From positions 54,589,109 through 54,653,108 of the forward strand of contig NW_027184085.1 in the NCBI RefSeq assembly GCF_041296385.1: DNA of 64,000 bases, in the 5' to 3' direction. Below, piece after piece: positions 39,801 to 52,593 of this stretch. This DNA is from Aphelocoma coerulescens (taxonomy: Eukaryota; Chordata; Aves; Passeriformes; Corvidae). The position numbers and the translations under genes are program-made. The notes beneath the pieces were generated by a model. That model was not told where the DNA came from and searched no databases. It saw only the letters and a program-made list of their open reading frames with translations. Position 1 is the first letter of the stretch. Each line of letters starts with the position of its first letter.

Positions 39801-40989
39801 TTAATTTTGATGACGATTTCAAGTACTTGTGTACCAGTGCTGTGAGCCCCATCACCACCAAGGCTATCCCTGTGCTCTCAGTGTGTGGAGATACTGGTGC
39901 ACGACCAAAGGACTCAGAGATTACATGGACATCACTAAGGTCAGGAAACTTAGAAAAATACTATTTTTCTCAGTGCTGGGAGCCAGCCCCTCTGGTGAAA
40001 TGAAGTTATCATAAAATTTAAAAGAGATGCATTTTCAGCCTTCTTTATGTCCTTGTGGTCCTGGGGGTTTTCCAAGTTTCTCTCAATAAAACTGTAACCT
40101 TTTCTAATTCACACCTTGTTTCCTTCGTGGTTGAGCCAGTAGCTTTGAAACCCAGGGTGATGCTAAAGATTTCTTTGTAAATAACGCTTGTGCACAACCT
40201 TAGTCTCATGCTCTACATGCCAAAATTTCCTGCTGTTACCCTAAGGTATGGTTTCTGCTTCTAGAGATAGCCAGTGTAATCTCGAGAATTTTAGAACTTG
40301 TCTCCAAAAATGAACTCCCAGAAACATCAGTGTTCACCTCACCTCAAAAATAAGGACTTTATCTAAGGTCCAAAGTATAAAAACCTTGCTTGCATTTTTG
40401 TAACTAAATTTCTCTGTTAGGTCGATGTAAGACATTGACAGGCAAAAGCAGCCAGACTGGCTGTCTGATTGCAATACTGACATCTCATGGCTAAAAGAGT
40501 TAAGTTGCTACTGCTTCTTCTTTTTCTCTTCTTATTCCTCCATCTACTTCTCCTCCTTCTTTACCTGAAAAGTATCCATTTCCATATGTACCACGGTGCT
40601 GTGAAAGTACAGAGTATTACACCCAAGTGGTAGGTCACACACATTTGCACACAGTCACACTTCAGTGCGACTGGAACCTTCATTCGCTTCAATAAAAGCC
40701 AGGAATTTGGCTCCTTTCTTCTGAATCTGGACTTCTACAGCTGGTGTGAAAGTGGCACCAGCAAGTGAAATGCATCTGATTTGTCTGAACACCCTTTACA
40801 CCACAGCGTTTCATTGCAGCCACTTCCCAAAACTCCAAGGATGCCAAGAAACTAATTTCTGGGGAAGCATGGATGCTGTTGCAGGGTTCTTCAGAGAGCA
40901 CAGAGAAGCCCTAAATGTGTTTTCCTACACGTGATGCATTTCCTTTCTGAAAATACCTTGACACATCTTTCTCCTTCCTCTTGTTCCAG
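36857..40989. other. Intergenic, no gene recognised
   Basis: No exon or transposon is recognised. One A/C-rich low-complexity patch at 37,126-37,164 could be the remains of a retroposon tail. A pyrimidine-rich patch lies at about 40,505-40,560. Confidence 0.5.
37126..37164. repeat. A/C-rich low-complexity patch
   Basis: Runs of A interrupted by CC and CCCC. It might be a decayed poly(A)-type tail, but no element body is recognisable on either side. Confidence 0.6.
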
Positions 40990-41709
40990 ATCCCAGCAGT
41001 GAAGCTGAGTGAACACCTGGAGGACTTCTACATCACCATGAAGGAAACAGATGGGTCTGAGTTTGTAGCCACATCCTTCTGCACTCTCCAACAAGGCTTG
41101 GACCAGATCCTCAAGAATGCTGGTGGCTGGCTATCTCCACTATCAGCAGCACCTTCATCTCTTCCACCAGGAGGCTGAAGGATAAGCCTAAGGTCTTGAG
41201 CAAGGCTGGCATATCTGGTGACTGCTTGCACAACAATGTCTACTTCTTCCTTGTTGACAAGGAAGAGGTGTAGAGGACAGGATGCCTGAGGTGACAGCCC
41301 CATAGCCCTGCTCTCCACGGAGATGAAATACAGCAGCCAGTACCAGAACATGAAAACCTTGCAGGAGCAGGCAGGCACAGCATTTGATGACATTGAATTG
41401 CTCAGAGACTCCCAGAACAGGTCATTTTTTTGCCAGAATGGGTAGCAGGAAGCAAGAAAATGGCCAGAACACAAACTGTGTTATGGCCAGGTCTCCCATG
41501 AGCACCAGCTCTGCCTGTAGTGCCTTCTCTAAAAGTACCTGTCTATACTGGGGCCCCTGACAAAAAGGGAGGCCAAGTCACCCCTTTACCTGGTGGCTTG
41601 GGAGCAGGTCAGTTGCAGGGGGAATGTCTGCTATGAGGAGCCAAGGGTGCGGATCTGCTCCCTCAGAGCTGTCATCCCTAAGCTGGTGAAGAAAGCTGGA
41701 GCATTGTGA
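40990..41709 (+). pseudogene. Decayed DUF3504 (KIAA1958-like/Crypton-derived) coding remnant
   Basis: Conceptual translation is colinear with the DUF3504 domain of KIAA1958 but far diverged. Segment 1 (40,990-41,124) reads KLSEHLEDFYITMKETDGSE, then LQQGLDQILKNAG, matching ELDAYLASFFVDARQKDGSE, then YQCGLERYLKEH. After a frame change, segment 2 (41,133-41,270) gives ISSTRRLKDKPKVLSKAG and VYFFLVDKEEV, then a stop. Segment 3 (from about 41,310) gives FDDIELLRDSQNR, matching the WGDIRLR region. Segment 4 gives KYLSILGP, SPLYLVAWEQ and LRAVIPKLVKKAG, matching KEYAQRRP, APFYLSIKP and LAKMVKTMCEKG. At least four in-frame stops and one frameshift make it a pseudogene. It begins directly after an acceptor-like pyrimidine tract and CAG (40,968-40,989). 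It is on the same strand as KIAA1958, about 24 kb downstream of its stop. It could be an old tandem paralogue or a Crypton remnant. The homology is judged by eye. Confidence 0.68.
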
Positions 41710-44700
41710 AAATTTTACTTTTGTCTCCTTCACTAAGGCTTCCAGGAAGTTTTTCTGTCTTAGCATCTAAGACAGAGCAACTCTGCCCTCTGTCTGCTCT
41801 CAGCATCCAGCATCCCGAGGAGTTGCTTTATGATGCTGGGAACAAGTTGAGCTGCTTTCAAACAAGAGAAAAAAGTGGAATGACAGGACAGGGCAGAGGA
41901 AGGTGGAACATGGTGTGGTCCCATTTTGGAGATGAACACTGCTTTCTTCTGAAGAGCTGGAGAGCAGTGGTCTCCTCCATCATTAACAGGTCTTCCAAGG
42001 AAAGAGCCGGTGAAGAGCTTTTTCCTCATTGGAGGCAGTAACATGTATATGATGGATTTTCCTCCCTAGCAAGAATAGCTAGGAGAAAGGAAACTGAGTT
42101 TTGGGGGCCAGGAGCTCCTGAAGCTTAAGTGCCTATGCTTTCAGAGCCACTGTACAAAAATTACTTTCTTGTGAATCATATTTTTAATGGTTCACAGCTG
42201 TGTACACTTGTTCAATGTATTGTAAATACAGTTATTTTTCAGTACCTGATTATTTACACTAGATCTGTAGGCACTGCTATGAACTACTATTGGCTTTACC
42301 AAATAATAAACAAAGAAATGAAATTAATTAACAAATTAATATCAGACAAAAAATAGCATCCACAAAGGACAGCATTTTCAGTCAGTCACGTATAAATGTT
42401 GAGCACCTAAATTAAAAACCAGCAGTTTGGGGCTGACCAGGTTTCGAGACATAGTAAAAGGGGCTTACATTAGGAGTCAAATGCTCGGTCTGGCATCCAA
42501 ATGATGCAATTTTCAAAAATTGGTGATCAGGTATAAAAATAATTGCCCTCAACTCCTACAGCTATGGTCTATTGAGAGGAAAAGTTCATTTCAGCTGGAG
42601 CTGTGATGAGCCTTTAAGTCACAAACAAAGACAACCTGGAAGACTTAACACAGAGCTGGGGAGCAATATTTGATGATGTGCAATCAGCTTCTGTTCTAAT
42701 GGAAGGATATGGCTGGGTTTTTACCTACCATGTAAGTCTTGCAGCACTGTGAGAGGATTGGTGAGGTTTACCATGCCCACTATACAGACACTGATTTTTC
42801 TAGCTCTCTGTAACACCTCTCCCCTGTCATGCCAGAATAAAGCAAAACACTATGGCATAATTGTTGATCATCATCTGACTGCTAATGAGATGAAAATATT
42901 TCAACAGTTATACTTGCAACTGAAATCTGTAAGTCACCAAAAGATCATTACTCCTTCACCTGAGTTCTGAATTCTTTTCAATTCTAAATCCAGTCCCTAA
43001 ATGCAAAAGAATTAAAAACACAATTCCCACCCATTATGTGAATTATCAACATTATGAGATGCAGGAAAGCTAACACTGGCTGGTGAATAATGCATTATAT
43101 ATCAGACCAGTAAGAACCCTTGCTGTGATTCAGTGTTTTGCTTTGTTCTTCATGAAAATGGTCTTGGTTTTGAAAAGTTGTCATATTTATAGAGGACTGC
43201 AAGGTGTATTTTGTTACTCACTGTAAATATTACTTATGGGGATATTTCTGAAATCAGTTTGACTGTCAGATAGAAGCCTGTAATTTTCACAATAGTGTAT
43301 GCATTAGGAAATCCCACTGGTAGATCTCCTGCCACTTGAAACCAATATTGTAGGAAATAGCTGACAGAAAAGAAAAGCGTAGATAGAGTCAGGGAGGGGG
43401 AAGGAGACCCAGCATTGGCTTTCATTGCTGTATCAAAAGCAAGCAAAAAATCGACAGTGACATATCTACATGAATCTATAATGACATGTTTGTGGGGAAT
43501 GCACAATGCATACTGAACACACATTGCAGAACTAGGAGGCAGTGAATTGCTGTCTGATGGAGATTTATGTCCTCTGAGTGAGGGAAAAGTCCCGTACAAA
43601 TTCTGTTTGGGTGTGAACTACTGAGAGGAGATGAAGCCTCCTCCAGTTTGGCATTATACTTGTTCTGACCTTGCATAAAAATACTCACTAGCACAGAATA
43701 GGCATTTTCCTGAGACACCTATCTCAACCTCCCTCTTTGGAACTTATCCTCTTTAGATAGACACTGAATTCACTGCCTTGGACAAAACCAGCCTTATTAC
43801 CTTCAGGGTCAGGCTCTCATCTGGCCTGTGTGAAACCGTGGGTCAGCTTGGGTTCCAATTATTTTTCCACTATTTATCCCAAGGGAAGGAGCTCCAGTTG
43901 GATTGAGAGCACTGCCTTAGCAAGCATGAATCCAGGCACTTTCCTGTGCTATGGAGGTCAGGTTCACATTCCACACCTGGACAGAGCAGCACACAGACTG
44001 CTCCTATGTGGTAAACTCTTACCTCTGGGATTTTTGGTTGCCTTCTCAGATGGTCTGAGAAGCACCAGTACAGAGTAAGATTATTCTGAAGTCCCAAGAT
44101 GTCCCTTGGAAAGTGAGAACTAGAGCCTTACCCGGCTCTAATTATCATTTTGTATTTAAGGTGACATTTGCACTTCCCAGCACAGAGCTGGAGCATGAGA
44201 CTGTCTTAGAGGAGCAGAGACTAAGATCTCTCCAGAGCTAAAAGGATGGAGGTGCTCCCACATGCACAGCACAAACCTATGTTTCAAGACAGCACTGGCA
44301 TCGCATCTTGCAGCCCCATGGCCCAAAAAACAAACCTTAATCCAGTCACCACTCACCTGTTTTACCCCCTTTTTCTGACCCTTACAATCCAGTGGCAAAA
44401 ATAAGTTTCTGGGAGGACTGTGCCAATTGCCTTCCACAGGGTCAGGGTGTGGCAAACTGACCAGATGCGGGGTGCATGTGGCCTCTGTGGGTTAGAGCAG
44501 GGGAGCCTTACACCCCCTAGCCTCAACCTGTCCTCTTAGAGAGCTCTGGGCTGAGATGGCTTGATATGTGCTTCATCAGGTGCTGTTGTGACTCTTCACC
44601 AAAGTCAGGTAGCATCCCTCACTCATGTCATCAGGCTTGTGCTCAAGCTGGAATCAGCCAGCATTTCATTTGACTTGGCTCGCTAAACTCTTTACAATCT

Positions 44701-47700
44701 ATGTCACTCTTCATTAATAACAGAACTGTTTAAGTGCTGCAAAAAAACCCCCAACTTCCTCATCGATGAATCTGAGTACTTTAGGGTGATGCTGAGCTAT
44801 CCAACAGTCATGGCCTTTCTCAGCTGAACACACTCTGAAGGTTCCCAAAAGTAACTTTCGGATCCTAGTCTTGCTTGCACATGTCAAAAACCATAATTTC
44901 ATCTTGTTTAGTACTGAAATAGAGCTTCATGAAAGCACGTTTGCTGTGGCATAACCAAGTAGCTCAGGCAAGGGATACTGCAAGGAAGGAACACTGATGG
45001 GGGGGAAGGAAGAAGTGGAGGTGGAGAAGCAACAGTGTAGCTGTGAGAGGTGAATGTGTCTAGCAGAGGAAAAAATGGCAACTCTGACAGGTTGACCCCA
45101 GAAAGTCCTAAGAAAATGCTGACAAGACTTACAGAGGACCAAAAGGGTGTAATGAACAGGCCAGCTAGAATCACAGACCACATTAGTGTGGAAAGGCTAA
45201 AAAGTAATAATCACAGAAACAAGAATCACCGTGTTTCCTGCTTTAGAGCTCTGCTGCTGTACTGTCTTCAGCCATGCTGGGGGGAAGCAATTTGCTGACT
45301 TAAGACATGGAGGATATCACTAAGGTGGGGTTTTGGATAAGCAATAATTTATTAGTCTTGAGACTATCCACTCTTGGTTGACTATCACCAGCTATCCTTA
45401 ACATATGTCTGCATCGCCAGAAAGCTCTGCTGAGTGCTGCTGTCCTTATGCTTTCTTCTTACATACTGCAGGGATCAGGATGTCATGCTGACATCTCTGA
45501 AACCCTGCCTCTGAGTTTATCACTGGAATAAGGTAAAAAGTAGCACAGAGGATATTACTATAAATGGGAATAATTTTTTTGTGATTGCTCTGGCAATGCT
45601 AGCTGAAAGGAAGATCAGTAACAGAGGCTGGACCAGCAGTAATTTGTGCCTATTAATGGCATCCTGTGCTTAGGAACCTGTCTTATGTCAGGATGCTGCT
45701 GTGCCAGGTGATGACCAAACCTATCAACAAAAGATGGTCTATCCAAACCAACAGATAAGCAGGCTTGTTTGCTGACTGAGCAAACTGACCAGTTCAAGGT
45801 ATTAAATTGAAAGAGATTAGGCCTGCATCTGACAAAATCAATCTGTGTGTGAGTAAGAGACCAGGACATATACCCAGGTCCAGCTCAGAGGGAAAAGTTT
45901 TCAAACCTCAAAGTCCAGGGAAGCAGGCTATGCTTAGAATGAAGTAGCTTCAAACCAGCCCTTCATTTGGATGGGACATAAACCACCTGGTCCTTACAGG
46001 TGCTACCAGGGGTGCTGGCACTGCAGCCAGTTCTACAGTGGCCAATGCACAGCATTTTGCTTTGCCTGGACAAGCAAGCCCTCTGCTGGGCAGAGTTTCA
46101 GAACATATGACTCTTGGCATGTCTCTTCCACAGGCTGTAAACAGTCCTTCTGACCCATCCCAGCTGTCAGCCAGCTGTGCACAGCTCTTGCTGGCAGAGA
46201 AATATAGAGAGAGCAGCTTTGGCTTGGGCCCATATCTGGCCATTCCCACTTCCACAAGTGGCCACTGACTGCCACATGGAGAAGGTCTAGAGTTATCCAG
46301 GCAGACAGGTGCTCTAAAGTACCTCTACTTGGGGCATGCAGTGATGGCTAAACCCCAGCATAATGGGCAACTGTATCTGGTCACTGTTGCAAAGAACAAA
46401 GCACAAAAAAAGAAAGAAAGCCCTTTCCAAAAACCGAGTATAATGTTGCTCTCTTTTGGTTTCCATCTCTCCTACCCAAAATTTTAAACATAAAAGGCCC
46501 AAACTCTGACTTTGTACCCAAATACCCAAACGAAATTTAAATCACTAGCTCTCAATGAAAGCAAAGACAAACCAGAAACCAAAGAGCTCTGCATCTTCTT
46601 GTAGGGGGTGATGAGCCAGCTGCTGGTGTGGGATGCAGAGCAATAGTCTCCAAATGATGCCTCACACCAGCTGACTAACCAGCAGCTAATCCTGACAATT
46701 CCACTGGCTTTCTGTGTACCTGCAGGCATTGGAACCCCTTGGCATTTTTCTCCATCTGCAAAAATGAAGGTAACAGTAACTTAGTTTATGTCGTGTGAGG
46801 ACTGAAGTAACACACTGAAAAAGCCTGTGGAGATGTAAAGATGTCTGTAAATTGACATATATTTTTTATGATGAGACACTTTCCCCTACTGAAATTTATG
46901 CACTACCAACCAGTCATACACATATGCTAATGTACAATGCAATGTATGTGCCTAGTGAAGGTGGCATGTAAACTTGTGATTTGCACGTTCCAGGTAGATT
47001 TCGAACTTTCAGACCCTAATTACAAAATCTTCATGCAAAAAGAAGCAAACACTGACACCAAAGTATCCCGACTAGAGGCCTGAATGAGAACAGATTGAGA
47101 ACTATGTCACCACCTTTCATAATTCAATGCCTGAATGAACCTGGCAGAGTGGAATAGCTGAGGAAAGTAATTTCCTCACCAGTAGTTTAACGTAATTTTT
47201 CATAACGTCTCACTGAAGTAATCAAGCTTTCTCTATTTAGTACATTTAACTTCCTCTCTAAAAAACCTGTATTCAAGTAAGGATCATTTCCCCAGAAACA
47301 TGTATCATTTGGTTCCTTCTATGAAGAGCAAGAACTAGGAAACAGGATGGTGGTGTCCTTGCTGTAAAATGCCTGAGGCAAGCTCTGTTCCTCCAACAAA
47401 TTCAGAAACTCACTGAGGAAGCTATTAACCTAACAGCATATGAAAACTACTTCACTGACTGGTCATCAAAGCTACCGTTCACTCCAGAGAGCTCTGTATT
47501 TTAGCCCAAGAATTCCCCATGGCCTCCACAAGTGTTTCAGAACACACTGATTACCAGGCTTTCCAGACACAAGGGTGTTACTAGCAGGTGCTATAGAATT
47601 TTCCCTGTGTGTTAGTAAAACATAAATCAAGCACACAGAGCATGGGTAGACTTTTCCAGCTGGGTGTCAGACAATCCTTCCCTCTTTCTCCACCCTCTCC

Positions 47701-50700
47701 TTCAGAGGTGTCTGTGAACACAGACCACGCAGCAGACCAGCTGATTTTTAATAAATTTTTCCCTTAGGAATCATGTGTCTTTTTGGTTACCATATGTTCT
47801 CCAAAACCTGAGAATCAGCTTCAGTTTCAGCAGAAGGACTGACTGACTGTCCTTCAAGAAGACTTGCTATTTGAGCTGATTTGTCAGGAGGCATCGTCAC
47901 AGCTATAAATTTAACCAACAAGAGTCATCCCATTACTTTCTCAGCCATTCTCCTGATTTTGAATGGATTAGATACCATAATGCTTAAGAGGATGCGCCGA
48001 GATAGTCACTGCCTCCTCATGTCTGTGACTGCACACCATACAGTTTTAGGCTCATTTCCTCCTTCAGCCCTTGTGCTCTACCACTGCAACACTGCAGATT
48101 CTGTGAGAGAAGCCATAAAAAGCTGTGCACTCTTAAGATGTCATTGTCTGCATTTCCTTCCATCAGTTCAAGCTCGTGTTCCCTGTAAACTGGTTGATAA
48201 TTGATACTTTCCTCTTCTCAAAAGAGGTTGGGAAAAGCCTGGCCTCCTCACGTGTTTCTACAAGGCTTGGGTTGGAGCACTAACTTCTCTGCTATGCAGC
48301 AAGATGGTACGTGACCTCTAGCCTTTAAGTTACAAAGATGATTTAGTAAAAGACTAGAGCCATCCCAAGTGTGTACCTCAGACTAGACTTCTCGTCGTGA
48401 ACAGTGCTACCCAGCTGTGTCCCCAGTACTAGAAAATTACAGCTGCCTTGTCCAGTGCTGAAAGCACGTGAAGGCAAAAGCAGCATTTATCAATTTTAGC
48501 TGATTGAGCACATCAAAGCAATTAGTAAGATCTAGGCAAGGAACATTAGGGGGTGTTATTTCTTTCCAATACTGAGTTTCATGGAGTATTTTGTGTTCTG
48601 ATATAAAGTCCAATACAACATCAGGTACTATTGATCAGTTTCATACCAGTGCTTCTAGCATATCAGCAGAATGAAAATGCTAAGGAAAAATGGAGACTAA
48701 AAGCACATATGGTAGGAAACCACACATGGTTTTTTACAGGCCAAGTTTCTTGGGTTAAACCAGAACATTTTCCAGAGCCTATGGTGGTGCGGAAATGGTG
48801 GGTGACTTTGGAAAACAAAGATATGAAAACTTGTCTAGTGGAAGAAAAAGAAGACAGAGCTAAGAAAGGAGCTGTGGTTCAGTTCTTTTAGTGCTTCAGT
48901 ACATCTTTGACCCCTTTACCTCATCTGTTCTTGAGAGATTACAACTCTGTTGTCACTTAGAATATCTGACCTCACTGTGTATTAGCCCAGTCTGTGAGTT
49001 GCCTTCACCCCACCATTCAGCTCTGACACAGACTCTACACCAACCTGTGGTGAGTGGGAAGGCTAATTACTACTGTGGCAAATGAAGTAAAATGACCAGA
49101 GCCATGTGTGTTGAGGTGCACAGGTCAGCACTATATTACAGGCCTTCGGTTTTCATGTGATCAACTAAGTGGTTACTGCCAGAAGCAAGACATTCCAGAC
49201 ACCTCCTGGGTCACATGTATTCTGACTAGTAATGATTTGAATTTGAACATGTGATTCCAAGTGGAGAAAGGGTTTTGCTGAAATTACTCTATAGGGCTAG
49301 AGTAATGTGTTCAATACTGATTAATAGTAGGAAAGAAAGAGTGGCAAGACAAACGGATGCATCTGACAGTAGTTGCTCGAGGCTGTAATTTCTAAGATAG
49401 CTGCTTCCATATATGGAATTTGTATATTTGACAGTTAATCCTATCTACATATATCACCAAGATCCCCACAATTGCAAGGAATAATTTGAGACATTATAAC
49501 TTAAAAATATAACAACAACTGTGTTCATTTCCACCCCCCTCTTTCGAATTCTTGAGCCCAGGCCCTGAATTTTCAAAAGCAGATCTTTCAACACCCAAGG
49601 TGAAAACAACATAGCCAACAAGTTAACTCCTTCAGTGGAGTGACAGTAACTTTCCAAGGGGGAATGATGATTACTGTTTCATTGCCTGGATCCTTTGCAG
49701 TCCACACAGCAACACTTGACAGATTCTATAGTTCAAATTTTTAGCACAGAGCTCCTTTAATGTTAAATTCAACTCAAATATAAAATCCACACTTTCTGCT
49801 GCATCTGCTTTAACTTCTTTGCCTGTGTATGTTTCCAGGTTGGACAGATTCATGGCTGCCTCTTCTACACAGAGATTTGCAGATCTTTTTCTTCAAAGCA
49901 TCTAAGATATGCAGCTCACACTGCAGAATAATGGTCAGGACAATATCATATGGTAATTTCATGTTCACTCTTGGTAATTAAAAAGAAAAAGCTACACAGA
50001 GCCAAACACTGAAAACAGAAGTGACTTCCTTCTCCACTGCCCACAAAAACCATCATCACTGCTGTGACTCATCACATCAGAATGCAAAAAAAAAGCAAAT
50101 GGTAAATAGTTCTTGTTAAAATTGCACATCTTTTAAGCTCTATCAGGCTGGCTGCAGAAGATTCTCCTTCCTGAAAATGTTTCAGTATGCTCCAGTTTCT
50201 GTCTGGCCTGCTCCAGGCCTATAGTCAGCTGAGGTATATGAAAGCAGTGGCATTTTCCTTATACCTGCACCCATCTCTTGGTACTTGTTCTGTATTCATG
50301 ATTAATGCAAACATTAACAGTGAAATATGAACAGATAATTCAGTAGTGCTTACTGGGTTCACGTGATCTCCTGCAAATGGAAACACAATGCCCTAGATGT
50401 CTCTAAGGAAATGCCAACTACAACCCTGGAAACTTCATGGGACAGCTAAATTTCTGCCAAGGACAGAGCTGCTTCAAATGGGCACCAGTTTAACAGATGC
50501 TTTCTGATTTATGGTTTTCACATAAGTTTTCCTGTTCTTTTCCATTTTCTAGAGCTTGCTTCCATAGGCAAAGCAATCAATGCAGTAGCATTATTGTGTA
50601 AGCAAAGCTGTGGAGATGGAAGAAAGTCTGTGTAAGGACTATTTTTCACTCTAAGTTACTCTATCCTGGTAGCACAACAACAGTTCCAAGATCATTTACC

Positions 50701-51204
50701 TTAAGATCAACAGATTTTCTTTCAGCAGGAAGCTGGAATTGTTTACCACAGATAAAAACACTAAGGAAAAAAGTGAACAAAAATAAAACTCACTGAGTCT
50801 TGAAAAAGGCATGACTAGAAAAATTTGACCTTTTAAATGGAATTGTTTTTGCAGACAACACTTTCCATCTGAAATGTCCAGAGAACTTATGACGTTTTAT
50901 TTTGTCTGTAAAAAGACTGTTTGAAACGTTTGCTTTTTTCCCCACTTTAATTCTTTTTCATATTTCACAAAACAAGGTAAGAGGCAGGCATACTATAACC
51001 AAGGACTTGAGACCAGATGATGCTACAATGGCAAACAGTACACTAGAAATGTTCCTGCATAGGAGGGGGTGGGGGAGGAAGACTGGCTGATGCATTTGAT
51101 AAATTCGTGTCTGTTTTGATGGACAGAAGTAATTTTTGTTATTCATTACAAAAATCATACCTGTACATAATAAAAAAAACCACAAATACTGACAGTTTGT
51201 GCAT
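41710..51204. other. Intergenic, no gene recognised
   Basis: About 9.5 kb were read on both strands. No recognisable exon, RNA gene, CR1 or complete LTR was seen. The region at 45.6-46.3 kb has a slightly retroelement-like feel but nothing I can name. Open frames are all below 125 codons, and none looks like a known protein. Confidence 0.5.
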
Positions 51205-51511
51205 CTCTTGGTGACTCTGGTTTGGACATTTATTTAAAGGAAGCACTGAAACAGGGAAAGAGAATACCCTGTGCACTTCAAACCCCAAGAAAAGTCTTGC
51301 ATTTGACTTCAACCTGACAGAGAAACAGAAATACAGGATAAAAATTTTTTAACAACACTACTTCCCCATAACTAGAGTTCACACTCCTGAATGGCATTTG
51401 CAAAAACCCAGAAAAAAGTAGGTTTTAAGATACATAAAGAAATTAAAAGGTCAGACAGCTCCTGCTATGGACAAAGATCACATCTTGGAGTTCTGAGACA
51501 AACAACGCTCC
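51205..51511 (-). other. INIP: INIP 3' UTR with poly(A) signal
   Basis: The INIP stop is at 51,512-51,514. On the minus strand the first well-placed AATAAA is at 51,229-51,234, about 280 bases after the stop. It is followed just downstream by a GT/T-rich stretch (at about 51,165-51,190 in plus coordinates), as expected of a cleavage site. Longer UTR forms using signals further on are possible. Confidence 0.5.
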
Positions 51512-51607
51512 TCATTCTGCCTCAAGTCGAGGTAAGACAGGAAGAATAAGATTTCCAAATGCAGAGTCTTGAGTTATGAAGTATCCTGAGGAATGTGCAT
51601 GTGCGTG
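51512..51607 (-). CDS. INIP: INIP coding exon 4 of 4 (SOSS complex subunit C, C-terminus)
   Basis: On the minus strand a pyrimidine-rich acceptor ending CAG (51,610-51,608) precedes codons reading HAHAHSSGYFITQDSAF, then the tail LPVLPRLEAE and TGA. This is the C-terminal part of SOSS-C (hSSB-interacting protein 1, 104 residues), which I know to be nearly invariant in vertebrates. SOSS-C joins the ssDNA-binding protein NABP1 or NABP2 and the INTS3 scaffold in nuclear SOSS complexes, which act at DNA double-strand breaks in end resection and ATM signalling. The exon enters in phase 0 from the exon at 52,503. The 31 codons plus stop complete the protein at exactly the family length. Confidence 0.98.
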   Translation of the reverse strand, partial: HAHAHSSGYFITQDSAFGNLILPVLPRLEAE

Positions 51608-52502
51608 CTGGAAAGAGAAAAGCATTTGTTAAAGAGTAATTCCCTTCAGCACTGACATGATTTAAGACTTCGTGGCTTCTGCAGCACTAATTATTTATTT
51701 CTTCCAGTCTGCTCCTTAATTTTGATAGTCAAATTCAAACCCAGCATTTTAGATCAGCCACATCAGAATAGGGCCCATCAACACAATTAACTTGGACATT
51801 TTCTCTGCTGATCTTTTCAGCCAACCCCATGGAGGTGGGGCAAATCAACTCCTGATTGCTCCTCTTTGGCTAAACCCCATGTTTCCACTCCCTTCCACAT
51901 CCAGCTTGCAAGTCTTGGTTTATGACAGCTGCCACATGGAGTGCTACCAGACATACTCCTGAACATGGGACACCAGGATTCTGTTCAAGTGGTGTAGATA
52001 TGCTTGTTCACCTGAGGGAGGCAGCTGCTGTATGGTTCTGGAACACCTTTGTGAAATCCTACATACCCCTTCCCAGTTCAAAGGCTGGACTTCAGCAAGT
52101 TAGATGTTTGCACATTCTCTCCCTCCACCACTGGGGAAAAGCCCTGCTGGATCTCAAATTTAGCCTGAGCCTGCAGTGTGCCCTTGGAGTGATCAAGGCT
52201 AACTGGCACTGTGGGCTGCACCAGCAGGCAGGCCAAGGAGAGCTATCTGAGTTCAGTTTGAGGTACAAACTGGAGGGAGTTCAACAGAAACACAAAGAGA
52301 GGGCTGTGGGGGTGGGTGAAGCTCTCCATACCCAAGGACATGTTTTGCCATAATGAATGAGACTTCACTTATGACAAATGCAGACATGTGAGACAGCTAA
52401 TCTCTAAAAGGGGCTTTTCAGTATCTCTAGGGGCAGGGCTGCTCTCTGAAGGGATGCACATCTGAAACAGAGCCAAGCTAAACTCTGACTGTATCAGCTC
52501 AC

Positions 52503-52593
52503 CTGCAGTGCAGCCTTCTGCTGTGCTGCAATGTGCTGCTGCTCAGCATGATCACGAAAATCCTTATTCAGAGGTGATCTTGCAAGCGCAATG
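52503..52593 (-). CDS. INIP: INIP coding exon 3 of 4
   Basis: On the minus strand an acceptor (TTTCTTCCAG) is followed by one base that completes a serine codon, then IALARSPLNKDFRDHAEQQH and IAAQQKAALQ, then the donor GTGAGC. This matches the central part of SOSS-C, rich in Q and A and predicted helical. The exon is 91 bases, entering in phase 2 and leaving in phase 0, which fits both neighbours exactly. It is separated from the last exon by an intron of 895 bases. There are no stops, frameshifts or unusual substitutions. Confidence 0.98.

Noticed and set aside
41028..41474. 148-codon minus-strand open frame
   Set aside because: It is antisense to the decayed DUF3504 stretch; the plus-strand translation is the one that aligns with a family.
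45600..46280. Possible LTR or retroelement remnant
   Set aside because: Some word usage felt LTR-like, but there are no TG...CA ends, poly(A) signal, or matching copy in the window to support it.
48631..48891. 86-codon plus-strand open frame rich in charged residues
   Set aside because: No recognisable family, no splice or promoter context, and a length expected by chance.
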